From assembly GCF_026341825.1 (NCBI RefSeq), contig NZ_JAPENY010000002.1, forward strand, positions 2,617,111-2,681,110: a DNA stretch of 64,000 nt, read 5' to 3'. Position 1 is the first letter of the stretch. The number at the start of each line of letters is the position of its first letter. The translations under genes were made by a program, and so were the position numbers. The notes under the pieces were generated by a model, which saw only the letters and a list, made by a program, of their open reading frames with translations, had not been told where the DNA came from and searched no databases. This stretch comes from Streptomyces sp. NBC_00620. Its GTDB lineage: Bacteria; Actinomycetota; Actinomycetes; Streptomycetales; Streptomycetaceae. This document shows, piece by piece, positions 41,737 through 50,242 of this stretch.

Positions 41737-43022
41737 GTGCCGCCTCGTACCGGCGCCGCACGGTGGGCGTCGTATCTGCGCTGATCATGGCGGTCTGCGG
41801 GCCGCTGACCGGCTCCTCGGTGGCACAGGCCCAGGTGCAGGCAGAGGCGGTGGCACAGAAGTCGCAGCCGGTGTCGCAGGCCCCTGCGTCCGCGGCGGCG
41901 GCCCCGGCCGCCGCGAAGGGCAAGCACTCGGTGGTCACCTGGGGTGCCAGCGCCGATCGGCAGAGCGCCGGTCCCGCCGACCGCAGTTACCGGTTGATCG
42001 TGCGCACCAGTGTCGGCGGCACGAACATGCAGATCCGGCTGTCCAACGCCTTCGGCGACAACCCGGTGACCTTCGCGAGCGCCTACGCGGGGCTACAGAA
42101 GCAGGGTGCGGAGCTGGTCCGCGGCTCCAACCGGCAGCTGTCCTTCGGCGGGGCCGCGTCCGTTACCGTCCCGGCCGGCGAGACCGTGCTCAGCGATCCG
42201 CTGCCTGGGAAGCTGGCCGCCCAGAGCAACCTGGTCGTCAGCCTGTACGTGACGGGCGCCCAGGGACCGACGACCGGTCACGGCATGGCCATGCAGACCA
42301 GCTACGCGACCGCGGGCGACCACGCCGCCGAGGAGGGCGCGGGCGCCTGGACCGATCCGATGGGGTCCTGGTACTGGCTCGACGCCGTCAACGTGGAGAC
42401 CTCCGCGTCCATCGGCTCGGTGGTCGCTCTCGGCGACTCCATCACCGACGGCTGGCAGTCCAGCACCGACCTGAACCGGCGCTGGCCCGACTACCTCTCC
42501 CGTCGGCTCCAGGCGGCGGACACCCCCGTCAAGGGCGTCGCCAACGAAGGGATCTCCGGGAACAAGGTGCTCGCGGATGGCGCCGGGCAGAGCGCGCTGA
42601 ACCGTCTGCAACGCGATGTGCTCTCCCATCCGGGCGTGCGCACCGTCTTCCTCTTCGAGGGCGTCAATGACATCAAGGCGCACTCGGGAGTCACGGCCCA
42701 GGACATGATCGACGGCTACCGGAAGATCATTGATCAGGCCCACGCGGCGGGCAAGTGCGTCGTCGGCTCGACCATCGCCCCCTTCAAGGGCTGGTACGAA
42801 TGGGACACGGCGGCCGAGTCCGTACGCCTGGAGATCAACGAATTCGTGCGGAACAGCGGGGAGTTGGACGCTGTCACCGACTTCGACAAGATCCTGCGCA
42901 GCCCCTACGACCACGAAAGGATCTCGCCGTTCTTCGACAACGGCGATCACCTGCACCCCAATGATGTGGGGATGGGAGCGATGGCCGACGCGGTCGACAT
43001 CGGGAGCCTGGCCTCCTGCTGA
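41733..43022 (+). CDS. Secreted SGNH carbohydrate esterase (XynE-like)
   Basis: A 429-residue protein with a signal peptide and an Ala/Gln-rich linker. An N-terminal beta-sandwich (about 62-225) starts VVTWGASADRQSAGPAD, followed by an SGNH domain with GDSITDGW (S236), FLFEGVNDIKAH (Asn) and DHLHPNDVG (Asp/His). This architecture is typical of Streptomyces secreted deacetylases acting on xylan, pectin or rhamnogalacturonan. Its ATG overlaps the GH95 stop, so the two are coupled and probably act on the same acetylated, fucosylated or galactosylated polymer. Confidence 0.92.
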   Translation: MSAASYRRRTVGVVSALIMAVCGPLTGSSVAQAQVQAEAVAQKSQPVSQAPASAAAAPAAAKGKHSVVTWGASADRQSAGPADRSYRLIVRTSVGGTNMQIRLSNAFGDNPVTFASAYAGLQKQGAELVRGSNRQLSFGGAASVTVPAGETVLSDPLPGKLAAQSNLVVSLYVTGAQGPTTGHGMAMQTSYATAGDHAAEEGAGAWTDPMGSWYWLDAVNVETSASIGSVVALGDSITDGWQSSTDLNRRWPDYLSRRLQAADTPVKGVANEGISGNKVLADGAGQSALNRLQRDVLSHPGVRTVFLFEGVNDIKAHSGVTAQDMIDGYRKIIDQAHAAGKCVVGSTIAPFKGWYEWDTAAESVRLEINEFVRNSGELDAVTDFDKILRSPYDHERISPFFDNGDHLHPNDVGMGAMADAVDIGSLASC

Positions 43023-43035
43023 GGCCGGGCTCCCG
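43001..43035. terminator. Long hairpin at the end of the esterase gene
   Basis: Bases 43001-43015 pair with 43021-43035 over fifteen positions with one G-T pair and a five-base loop. The stem overlaps the esterase stop codon and lies between convergent genes, so it can serve as a bidirectional terminator. Confidence 0.75.
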
Positions 43036-43047
43036 AAAGCGGTGCGG

Positions 43048-44844
43048 TCAGGGGAAGTTGACCACCACCGACGGAACGGTGGTGTTGCCCGAGGTGGGCG
43101 AGCCCGTGTCGTTGATGACGCGCTCGTACTGCCCCTGGCCGCCCAGTGAGATGACCATGATGTTGTGGAACTTCACGTTCGCGTTGACCGGCGTCGCGAA
43201 TCCGTGGTGCTGGAGGATCGTCGGGTCGACGTTGTAGTAGCAGTAGCTGCCCATGCCCCAGGCCTCGTGCGTGGTCACGGTGTCGGCGACCTTGTAGGCC
43301 GCGTACCCCTTGATCGCGCCGTTCTGGATGGCGGCCTGGTTCGGCGCGTCGTACGCCTTCTCGTTCTGGAAGAAGATCGTGCGGCCGCCCTGGCCGTACC
43401 ACTGGACGTCGTACTTGTTGAAGTGCTCGACGAACAACCCGGTGGCCAGTACGTCGTTGCCGTTGACGCGGACGCCGTAGTCGGCCCGGTTGGTCTCCCA
43501 GCCGACTCCGGCGCCGTGGTCGGCGCGCCAGACCCAGGTGTGGTCGATGATCGTGTTGCGGCTGTTGACCACCATGCTGGTGGTGGCCTTGCCGGCGCCC
43601 GCGCCGCCGATGCGGATGAAGACGTCCTGCACGGTGGTCGGGTTGACGGAGTGGTTCGCCGAAGCGCCGGTGGGCCCGACCTCCAGCAGGGTGGCGGAGT
43701 TGACGGGACCGGCGTCGATGAGGAAGCCCGCGAGGCGGACGCCGTCGACATCGGCCACCTTGAGCGCGGTGACGCCGTTGTCCGGGATCAGGGTGGCGTA
43801 ACCGAGGCCGAGCACCACGGTGTTGGCGCGGTTGACCTGGATCGGCTGGTCGAGGTGGTAGATCCCCGGCGTCAGCAGCAGGTGGAGGCCTTGGGTGAGC
43901 GCCTCGTTGAGGGTGGCGGCGGTGACACCGGGCTTGGCCACGTAGAACTGCGTCAACGCCAGTGACGTACCTCGCGGCGTGCCGCTGCCCCAGGTGGTGC
44001 CGCGCGAGTTGACCCGCTTCTCCGGCAGGAAGACGCGGTACTCCGTGCCGTTGAGGTAGAGGAACGGCTTCTCGCGGGAGATCGGCGTGGTGTTCAGCGT
44101 GGTGTACGGCGGGTTCGGGAAGGTCTGCGCGGGGGCTCCCTCGACGCCCGAGAACACCATGTTCCAGACGGCGTTGAGCCAGCCGCCCACAAAGCTGTCG
44201 CGGGTGTACCACTGCTGCTGCGAGTACGGACCGACCGTGCCGTCGACGCGGCTGTCGGCGATGTAGCCGCCGCTGGCCCAGCCGTAGCCGTTGGGGGAGA
44301 GGTTGAGGCCGCCCCTGACGTGCATGCGCCGGAAGGGGGCGGCCTGTGCGACGGCCCACCGGTTCGTGCCGTTGACGGGAGTGATCGCGAGGTTCTCCGC
44401 CGAACGCCAGAAGTTCTGCGTGGCGTTGCCGCCGAACCAGCCCGCGTCGACGGTGATGTCGCCGTTGATCGACGTGTCGTCCGGGGACAGGCCGAGGCCC
44501 GAGATCGAGGTGTAGAAGCCGAGTTGGGCGTTGAGCCCGTTGTAGGTGCCCGGCTTGAAGAGGAACTGGTAGCGGCCCGTGCCGAACTGGGCCGACTCCT
44601 GCTGCGCGAACACCTGGTCCAGTCTGGCCTGGATGCCCGGGGTCGAGGGGTCGAAGACGATGACGTTCGGGCCGAGGTCACCGCCGCCGGGCAGGGCGAG
44701 CGGCTTGACGGGTGCGGCGGATGCCGGTGTTGACAGGCCGAGCAGAGCGGGAGCGGCAGCCGCGGCGGCCATCGCTCCGAGAACGGACCGGCGAGCCGGT
44801 GTGGAGGGGCCGGAGTCCGAGGGGTCTGTGAAGGCAGAGGGCAT
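43048..44844 (-). CDS. Secreted right-handed beta-helix protein, probable glycan-active enzyme
   Basis: A 598-residue protein with a Tat-type signal (ARRSVLGAMAAAAAAPAL). The mature part is a parallel beta-helix by its repeated short strands and Asn ladders (VVNSRNTIIDHTWVWRADHG, YGVRVNGNDVLATGLFVEH, GLHLLLTPGIYHLDQPIQV). The layout suits the pectate-lyase or GH55 superfamily. Close relatives in databases carry misleading names such as adenylyl cyclase, which I see no support for: no cyclase domain is visible. I cannot name catalytic residues with confidence. A LacI-type palindrome lies upstream, tying it to sugar control. It converges on the esterase gene. Confidence 0.8.
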   Translation of the reverse strand: MPSAFTDPSDSGPSTPARRSVLGAMAAAAAAPALLGLSTPASAAPVKPLALPGGGDLGPNVIVFDPSTPGIQARLDQVFAQQESAQFGTGRYQFLFKPGTYNGLNAQLGFYTSISGLGLSPDDTSINGDITVDAGWFGGNATQNFWRSAENLAITPVNGTNRWAVAQAAPFRRMHVRGGLNLSPNGYGWASGGYIADSRVDGTVGPYSQQQWYTRDSFVGGWLNAVWNMVFSGVEGAPAQTFPNPPYTTLNTTPISREKPFLYLNGTEYRVFLPEKRVNSRGTTWGSGTPRGTSLALTQFYVAKPGVTAATLNEALTQGLHLLLTPGIYHLDQPIQVNRANTVVLGLGYATLIPDNGVTALKVADVDGVRLAGFLIDAGPVNSATLLEVGPTGASANHSVNPTTVQDVFIRIGGAGAGKATTSMVVNSRNTIIDHTWVWRADHGAGVGWETNRADYGVRVNGNDVLATGLFVEHFNKYDVQWYGQGGRTIFFQNEKAYDAPNQAAIQNGAIKGYAAYKVADTVTTHEAWGMGSYCYYNVDPTILQHHGFATPVNANVKFHNIMVISLGGQGQYERVINDTGSPTSGNTTVPSVVVNFP

Positions 44845-44888
44845 GGGGGCAACTCTCCTGGTTCAGGAAGTGAACGATGGAAGGTGCG

Positions 44889-44900
44889 GGGAGCGCTCTC
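44889..44900. promoter_or_regulatory. LacI-type operator before the beta-helix gene
   Basis: GGGAGCGCTCTC contains the palindromic core GAGCGCTC (44891-44898). It lies about 45 bp before the gene and just downstream of the expected -10, near the transcription start. Confidence 0.6.
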
Positions 44901-45142
44901 TTGCCGATGCATGCTTCATCCGCGTGAACCAGGCGTCAAGAGTTGTGACCGGGATCCCGGATGTTGTTGCGGAGTGAACAGTCAACTGGGCAACGTTGTG
45001 CGGTAGTTCATTCATGTATGGGACCTGTCGACCCCTGCTGCGGAGCGTCTGCCGCGTTCAAGAGGTGCGCGAAAGGTAAGCGCTGTCCGCCCCGCGACCC
45101 TCCGGCGCGCTCGCACCAGGACGCCCCGCGCGCCTTGTCCCG

Positions 45143-45152
45143 AGAGCGCTCT
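45143..45152. promoter_or_regulatory. LacI-type operator upstream of the stress protein gene
   Basis: AGAGCGCTCT is a perfect 10-bp palindrome sharing the core of the sites at 27354 and 44889. It lies 136 bp before the universal stress protein start and could also act with the 44889 site by DNA looping. Confidence 0.5.
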
Positions 45153-45287
45153 ACGGCGCCGGAACGCCACGCCGTTAAGGTGCGGGGAAGAGTAGGCAGG
45201 CTCCCACGCTGGAGGATGTCACTCGGGAGGCCGACGGCTACAGCCATGCCGGCAGGACATGTGAGCCGGCGACAGAGAGGCGGACGA

Positions 45288-46160
45288 ATGACGCACCCGA
45301 TCACCGTGGGCGTGGACGGATCGGACGAGGGCGGGGCCGCTGCGGCGTGGGCGGGCAGGGAAGCCGTCCGGCGAGGACTGCCCCTGCGGGTGGTGTACGC
45401 CTGGCACGGGCAACCGCACCCACTGGCAGGCGGGCCGGACAGCGAGGAACAGGCGCGGTGGGCACAGGAGTTGGTGGAGGCCGCCGCCCGCACGGTCACC
45501 GAACGGCACGCGGACCTGTCCGTTTCGGCCGAGGTCCTGGAAGGCGGCGCCGTCGACTCGCTGGTCGCCGCGGCTTCGGACGCCGAGACACTGGTCCTCG
45601 GTTCACGCGGGCACGGAGCGATCGTCGGTTTCCTGATCGGCTCCGTCGGACAGCAGGTGATCGCCGAGGCCGCGGGCCCCGTCGTGCTGGTGCGCGCCGA
45701 TGACAACGCCGCGTCCGAGGCGGCGGGCCGCGAGATCGTCGTAGGTCAGCAGGGCGGTCCGGACGACAGTGCCGCCGGCCTTCGGTTCGCCTTCGAGACG
45801 GCGGCGGCCCGCGGCGCCTCGGTGCGCGTCGTACGTGCGTGGAGCCTGCCGCCGCTGTTCACCTACAGCCCCGGCTCGTTGAAGCTGCTCGACGAGGCCG
45901 GGGGAATGGAACCCTTCGAGAAGAAGGCTCTCACCGAGGCGGTGCAGCCCTGGCGAGAGCAGTTTCCCGAGGTGCCCGTCACCGAGTACGTCGAGATGGG
46001 CAGCGCCGGACAGGTCTTGCTCTCGCTGGCCGCGCGGGCCCAGCTGATGGTCGTCCAGCGCCGCGCCGAACGCTCGGCCGTGGGAACCCGGATCGGATCG
46101 GTGGCCCACGCGGTGATGCACCACGCGCCGTGCCCCGTGGCGGTGGTCCCGCACTCCTGA
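45288..46160 (+). CDS. Tandem universal stress protein
   Basis: A 290-residue protein of two USP domains (about 1-140 and 150-290). The first keeps the nucleotide loop GSRGHGAIVGFLIGSVGQQV (G-2x-G-9x-G-S type), so it may bind ATP. The second has QRRAERSAVGTRIGSVAHAV, a less perfect loop. Such proteins help survival under starvation, oxygen limitation or envelope stress. ATG 45288 follows GAGAGG; the open frame upstream lacks coding character. A LacI-type palindrome lies 136 bp before it. Confidence 0.92.
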   Translation: MTHPITVGVDGSDEGGAAAAWAGREAVRRGLPLRVVYAWHGQPHPLAGGPDSEEQARWAQELVEAAARTVTERHADLSVSAEVLEGGAVDSLVAAASDAETLVLGSRGHGAIVGFLIGSVGQQVIAEAAGPVVLVRADDNAASEAAGREIVVGQQGGPDDSAAGLRFAFETAAARGASVRVVRAWSLPPLFTYSPGSLKLLDEAGGMEPFEKKALTEAVQPWREQFPEVPVTEYVEMGSAGQVLLSLAARAQLMVVQRRAERSAVGTRIGSVAHAVMHHAPCPVAVVPHS

Positions 46161-46212
46161 GCAACTGCGGGAGGCGGCCTCAGGGCGGTAACACCTGAGT
46201 GCCGGCCGCGGC

Positions 46213-46767
46213 TCACAGGCCGACCGCTCCGTCGATGCGTTCGCGGAGCAGGTCGGCCTGGCCGTTGTGGCGGGCGTACTCCTCGATCATGTGGATCAGT
46301 ACCCAGCGCAGTGACACCGCCCCGAGCCAGGAGTCGTGGCCCTCGACGTCCAGGCCGGGCGCTTCGGTGACGAAGCGTTCGGCGAACGCCACGTCGGCGT
46401 GCCAGGCCTCCCAGGCCGCGGTGACGAGCGCGGGATCGGGCATCGCGCCGTCGAAGTCCTCGTCGGGTTCGGCCTCGGTGGAGAACCGGGGCGGCGCTTC
46501 CTGCCCGGCCAGCACCTTCCGGAACCAGCGGCGTTCCACATCGGCGAGGTGCCGGACGAGTCCGAGGAGTGAAAGCGTCGAGGGCTCCACGGACCGCCGC
46601 GCCAACTCCGCACCCAGGCCCGCGCACTTGAGTTCCAGCGTCGCGCGCTGGGCCGCCAGCACGGAGACCAGCATGCGGCGTTCGTCCCCGGTGGTACGGG
46701 CGTTGAGGTGGCGGCGCTCCTGGTGCGGCGCGGTGAAGAAGTCGGCTCTTCGCTGTGGTCCGGTCAT
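46213..46767 (-). CDS. DinB/DUF664-family protein
   Basis: A 184-residue four-helix bundle protein. Three histidines suited to binding one metal are visible: in LSLLGLVRHLADVE, in LIHMIEEYARH and in the same stretch three helical turns on (HNGQADLLRERIDG). Actinobacterial members are often mycothiol-dependent transferases or hydrolases; the exact reaction is unknown. ATG 46767 begins MTGPQRRADFFTAPHQERRH. It converges on the stress protein gene. Confidence 0.88.
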   Translation of the reverse strand: MTGPQRRADFFTAPHQERRHLNARTTGDERRMLVSVLAAQRATLELKCAGLGAELARRSVEPSTLSLLGLVRHLADVERRWFRKVLAGQEAPPRFSTEAEPDEDFDGAMPDPALVTAAWEAWHADVAFAERFVTEAPGLDVEGHDSWLGAVSLRWVLIHMIEEYARHNGQADLLRERIDGAVGL

Positions 46768-46980
46768 GCGCACGATTATCGGCGCCGGGCGGTGGAACTC
46801 GTCGAGGGGCGCTTCGACCAGGGGTGTTTCGGTCCCCGGCGGACTGTGCTGCCGGGTGCCCGGCGGCCTCCGACCGCGTTCAAGTCCCGTAGACAATGGC
46901 TGTGTTGGGCTCGAACCACGGCAGTTTTGGCGTGAACTATTGACGGCAACATGTCAGTCCGGTTGACTCGCCGCCCAGCG

Positions 46981-46996
46981 CCGGAACCGGTTCCGG
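46981..46996. promoter_or_regulatory. 16-bp GGAACCGGTTCC palindrome before the LacI gene
   Basis: CCGGAACCGGTTCCGG is a perfect palindrome centred 65 bp before the LacI start, followed by further CCGGAACCGG/CCGGTACCGG units. It could be an autoregulatory operator. It differs from the GAGCGCTC sites nearby, so two regulators may be involved. Confidence 0.5.
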
Positions 46997-47052
46997 AACC
47001 GGTACCGGTCCTGGGCGCGAAGGCGCGATCCCCGTGTTCCGGGAGGCAAGTC

Positions 47053-48048
47053 ATGGCTGTGACCATCGCCGATGTGGCTCACGCGGCCGGCGTGAGCAAG
47101 ACGACCGTGTCCCGGGTGCTGAACACCCGCGGCGAGGTCGACGCGTCGACGGCAGCCCGGGTCCGCGAGGTCATCGACCGCATGGGCTACGTGCCCAGTT
47201 CGGGCGCGGTCGGTCTTGCCCGGGGCAACAGCCGGACGGTGGGCATGCTGGTGCCCTCGCTGACCTGGCCGTGGATGGGCGAGGTACTGCAGGGCGTCGT
47301 CGACACCGTGGAGGCGGCCGACTTCGGCCTGCTGCTGTTCACCTGCAACCGGGGCACCGAGTCCGTGGCGCGCTTCACCAGCCAGGTGTCGGCGCGCGCG
47401 TTCGACGGGCTGCTCGTGGTGGAACCGGAGAACACTCTTGACATGCTGACGGCGCTGCATCGCGAGGGCCTGCCCGTCGTCCTCATCGACGACCGGGGAC
47501 ACCACCCGGAGTTCCCGTCCGTCACAGCCACCAACTTCGAAGGCGGGGCCTCGGCGGCCCGCCACCTCCTGGCCGATGGCCGGCGCAAGCCGATGGTGCT
47601 CACCGGGCCCGCACGGTTCGGCTGCGTACGCGACCGGCTCGCCGGGTTCCGCGCCACCTTCGCCGAGCGCGGCATCGCGCTCGACCTGGTCGTCGAGGGC
47701 GACTTCACCGAGACCGACGGCCGCGCGACCGTGCGCCGACTGCTCGCCGAGGGACGGGAGTTCGACGCGGTCTTCGCGCACAACGACCTCGCGGCCGTGG
47801 GCGTGATGGGCGCCCTGCGGGACGCCGGGATCCGCGTGCCGGAGGACGTCGCCGTGATCGGCTTCGACGACATCCCGATGGCTCCGCACACCGAGCCGTC
47901 ACTGAGCACGGTCCGTCAGCCCATGCGGGAGATGGGGGAGACGGCCGCACGCATGCTCCTCACGCGCCTCGCGGGCGAGGAGATCTCGACCGCTCCCGTC
48001 GTCCTGCCGACGGAAATGATCACGCGCCGGTCGGCGCCGGCGGCCTAG
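47053..48048 (+). CDS. LacI-family sugar regulator
   Basis: A 331-residue repressor. The N-terminal headpiece is VTIADVAHAAGVSKTTVSRVLN, followed by the hinge and a periplasmic-binding-type sugar domain (VGMLVPSLTWPWMGEVLQGV, AVFAHNDLAAVGVMGALRDAG, VIGFDDIPMAPHTEPSLSTV). ATG 47053 follows GGGAGG; the open frame upstream lacks a ribosome site. It lies 157 bp before the GH16 gene, which is the likely target along with the GAGCGCTC-marked genes. The effector sugar is unknown. Confidence 0.94.
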   Translation: MAVTIADVAHAAGVSKTTVSRVLNTRGEVDASTAARVREVIDRMGYVPSSGAVGLARGNSRTVGMLVPSLTWPWMGEVLQGVVDTVEAADFGLLLFTCNRGTESVARFTSQVSARAFDGLLVVEPENTLDMLTALHREGLPVVLIDDRGHHPEFPSVTATNFEGGASAARHLLADGRRKPMVLTGPARFGCVRDRLAGFRATFAERGIALDLVVEGDFTETDGRATVRRLLAEGREFDAVFAHNDLAAVGVMGALRDAGIRVPEDVAVIGFDDIPMAPHTEPSLSTVRQPMREMGETAARMLLTRLAGEEISTAPVVLPTEMITRRSAPAA

Positions 48049-48205
48049 CCCGCCGCCGAGCACCCCACGCACTGCCGGGCGGAGACCACCGGCAGCACCA
48101 GAGCACGTCGACGTCCGAGCTTCCGGCACCACAGGAAGCCGACTTCGGCGAACCACGCACACCCGCACGGAGCACTGGCACCCCCAACTCCCTTAGGAGA
48201 GCCGC

Positions 48206-50095
48206 ATGCCATCCCGTACTCCACGCACGCTCATGACCGCTCTAGCCACCCTGTCCACCCTGTCGCTGCTGGCGGCAGGACAGGCCTTCGCCGGCCCGGC
48301 GGCCGAAACCTCCGTCGCGGCCGTCGCGGCCTGGGACGCCGACCAGGCCGCTGCCGCCTACACCGCGAACCCCGCCGCGGTCACCGCCTCGGGAAGCGAG
48401 AACGCCGGCACCGCCCCGGGCCTCGCCTTCGACGGCAACGCCGCCACCCGCTGGTCGAGCCAGTTCGCGGACGACGCGTGGATCCGCGTCGACCTCGGCT
48501 CCACCCTCCGCATCGACCGGGTCGTCCTCGACTGGGAGGCCGCCTACGGCAAGAGATACGTCCTGGAGGCGTCCAAGAATGGCACCGACTGGACGCCCTT
48601 CTACACCGAGACCGCCGGCACCGGAGGATCGGTCACCGCGCACACCTACCCGCAGGAGGTCACCGGCCGCTATGTGCGGCTGCGCGGCGTCGAGCGCGCC
48701 ACGCCCTACGGGTACTCGCTGTTCGCGTTCAAGGTCTACGGCGGCGTACCCGCCCCGGCCTCCACGACCCGTACGAACCTCGCCCTCAACCACCCGGCCT
48801 ACTCCAACCTCTACCAGCACGCGGGCAATTCACCTGCCTTCGTCACCGACGGCGGCTGGCCCGCCGACCTCAAGGCCGACCAGACCCGCTGGTCCAGCGA
48901 CTGGAACGCCAACCGCTGGGTCTCCGTCGACCTGGGCGCCACCTCGACCATCAACACCGTCGACCTGTACTGGGAGGCGGCCTACGCGGTCGACTACCAA
49001 CTCCAGGTCTCCGACGACAACGTGAACTGGCGCACCGTCTACCAGCCCTCCGCCGCGGAGGTCGCCGCCCGCCGCGCCGACGTGAAGTCCCCGGCGGACG
49101 CGGTGGGCCGCCACGACACGGTCACGCTGCCGACGCCCACGACCGGACGGTATGTGCGGATGCTCGGCAAGGAGCGCCGCTCCTTCTACAACCCGGCGCC
49201 CGCGACCGCCCAATTCGGCTACTCGCTCTACGAGTTCCAGGTCTGGGGCACGGGCGGCAGCGCCGCCGCCGCGTACCCCGCCCTGCCCGGGGAGCAGTCG
49301 GGGACCTACCAGACGACGTTCTTCGACGACTTCACAGGGGCGAGCCTGGACCGCTCCAAATGGCGGGTCGTGCGAACCGGCTACGAGATGGGCCCGGTCA
49401 ACGGGGAGTCCCAGGCGTACGTCGACTCCACCGACAACATCGCCACCCAGAACGGCAGCCTCCTGCTGAAGTCCAAGTACTGCAATGACTGCACCCCGAC
49501 CCCGGCCGGAACCTACGACTTCACCTCCGGCCGCGTCGACACCAACACCAAGTTCGACTTCACCTACGGGAAGGTCAGCGCCCGTATCAAGCTGCCGGTC
49601 GGCGACGGCTTCTGGCCCGCCTTCTGGCTGCTGGGCAGCAACGTCGACGATCCGTCCGTGTCGTGGCCCGCGTCCGGTGAGACCGACATCATGGAGAACG
49701 TCGGCTACGCGGACTGGACCAGCACCGCCCTGCACGGCCCGGGCTACTCGGCGGACGGCAACATCGGCGCCCGCCAGATCTTCCCCGCCGGAGGCCGCGT
49801 GGACGCGTGGCACAACTACGCGGTGGAGTGGACCCCGACGGGCATGCGCTTCTACGTCGACGACGTGCTCGTCCAGGAGACGACGCGCAACAAGCTGGAG
49901 TCGACCCGCGGCCAGTGGGTCTTCAACCACAACCAGTACGTCATCCTCAACCTCGCCCTCGGCGGCGCTTATCCGGCGGGCTGGAACCAGGTCACCACGC
50001 CGTACTGGGGTCTGCCGCAGTCGAGCGTCGACAAGGTCGCGGCCGGGGGAGTGCAGGCCGAGATCGACTGGGTTCGCGTCGAGCAGAAGAGGTGA
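48206..50095 (+). CDS. Secreted GH16 glucanase/galactanase with two discoidin (CBM32-like) modules
   Basis: A 629-residue enzyme: signal peptide (to about 30), two F5/8 discoidin modules (about 45-180 and 190-350) and a C-terminal GH16 domain (about 365-629). Module marks are FDGNAATRWSSQFADDAWIRVDLG and TRWSSDWNANRWVSVDLGA. The catalytic signature is GETDIMENVG: E492 nucleophile, D494, E497 acid/base, in the beta-1,3-glucanase-like spacing. GH16 covers laminarinase, lichenase, agarase and galactanase; the subfamily cannot be fixed by eye. The binding modules suggest galactose- or glucan-rich targets. GGAG precedes ATG 48206. Confidence 0.94.
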   Translation: MPSRTPRTLMTALATLSTLSLLAAGQAFAGPAAETSVAAVAAWDADQAAAAYTANPAAVTASGSENAGTAPGLAFDGNAATRWSSQFADDAWIRVDLGSTLRIDRVVLDWEAAYGKRYVLEASKNGTDWTPFYTETAGTGGSVTAHTYPQEVTGRYVRLRGVERATPYGYSLFAFKVYGGVPAPASTTRTNLALNHPAYSNLYQHAGNSPAFVTDGGWPADLKADQTRWSSDWNANRWVSVDLGATSTINTVDLYWEAAYAVDYQLQVSDDNVNWRTVYQPSAAEVAARRADVKSPADAVGRHDTVTLPTPTTGRYVRMLGKERRSFYNPAPATAQFGYSLYEFQVWGTGGSAAAAYPALPGEQSGTYQTTFFDDFTGASLDRSKWRVVRTGYEMGPVNGESQAYVDSTDNIATQNGSLLLKSKYCNDCTPTPAGTYDFTSGRVDTNTKFDFTYGKVSARIKLPVGDGFWPAFWLLGSNVDDPSVSWPASGETDIMENVGYADWTSTALHGPGYSADGNIGARQIFPAGGRVDAWHNYAVEWTPTGMRFYVDDVLVQETTRNKLESTRGQWVFNHNQYVILNLALGGAYPAGWNQVTTPYWGLPQSSVDKVAAGGVQAEIDWVRVEQKR

Positions 50096-50100
50096 CCCGG

Positions 50101-50116
50101 ACCGCCGCAAGGCGGT
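50101..50116. terminator. GNRA-loop hairpin after the GH16 gene
   Basis: ACCGCC and GGCGGT form a six-pair stem around the stable tetraloop GCAA, starting 5 bp after the stop codon. Confidence 0.6.
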
Positions 50117-50140
50117 GAAGACGGGTGCGCGCCGGGCCTC

Positions 50141-50183
50141 TTGACGAACGGTTGGTCCAGTCCTACCTTCCAGTCAACCGTTC
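50141..50183 (+). promoter_or_regulatory. Promoter framed by a 9-bp inverted repeat
   Basis: TTGACG (50141-50146), 17 bp, TACCTT (50164-50169) make a good promoter for the gene at 50243. GAACGGTTG (50146-50154) and CAACCGTTC (50175-50183) flank the spacer and start region as perfect arms. The spacer also holds TGGTCCAGTCCT, close to the chitinase-type box TGGTCCAGACCT. Confidence 0.65.
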
Positions 50184-50242
50184 AAAGACAGGGCTGAAGT
50201 TCACTCACCTGAACGTCGGCACCCCCCACTCAAGGAGCCCGG

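Larger units (their letters stand above)
44845..45287. other. 443-bp divergent control region with two LacI-type palindromes
   Basis: No protein-coding gene is supported here. The region separates the minus-strand beta-helix gene from the plus-strand stress protein. It contains two GAGCGCTC palindromes 252 bp apart, a minus-strand TTGACG at 44934-44939 as a possible -35, and a poor 18-codon frame from 45015 that I do not call. Confidence 0.55.

Noticed and set aside
43048..44844. Adenylyl cyclase label for the beta-helix protein
   Set aside because: No cyclase catalytic domain or metal-binding Asp pair is visible; the sequence is a secreted beta-helix.
45015..45071. Short 18-codon frame in the divergent control region
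   Set aside because: No ribosome site and no codon-bias support; it is too short to defend as a leader peptide.
44961..45287. N-terminal extension of the universal stress protein
   Set aside because: The extra 109 residues are Arg/Pro-rich, contain operator sequence, and lack a ribosome site; ATG 45288 begins the normal USP fold.
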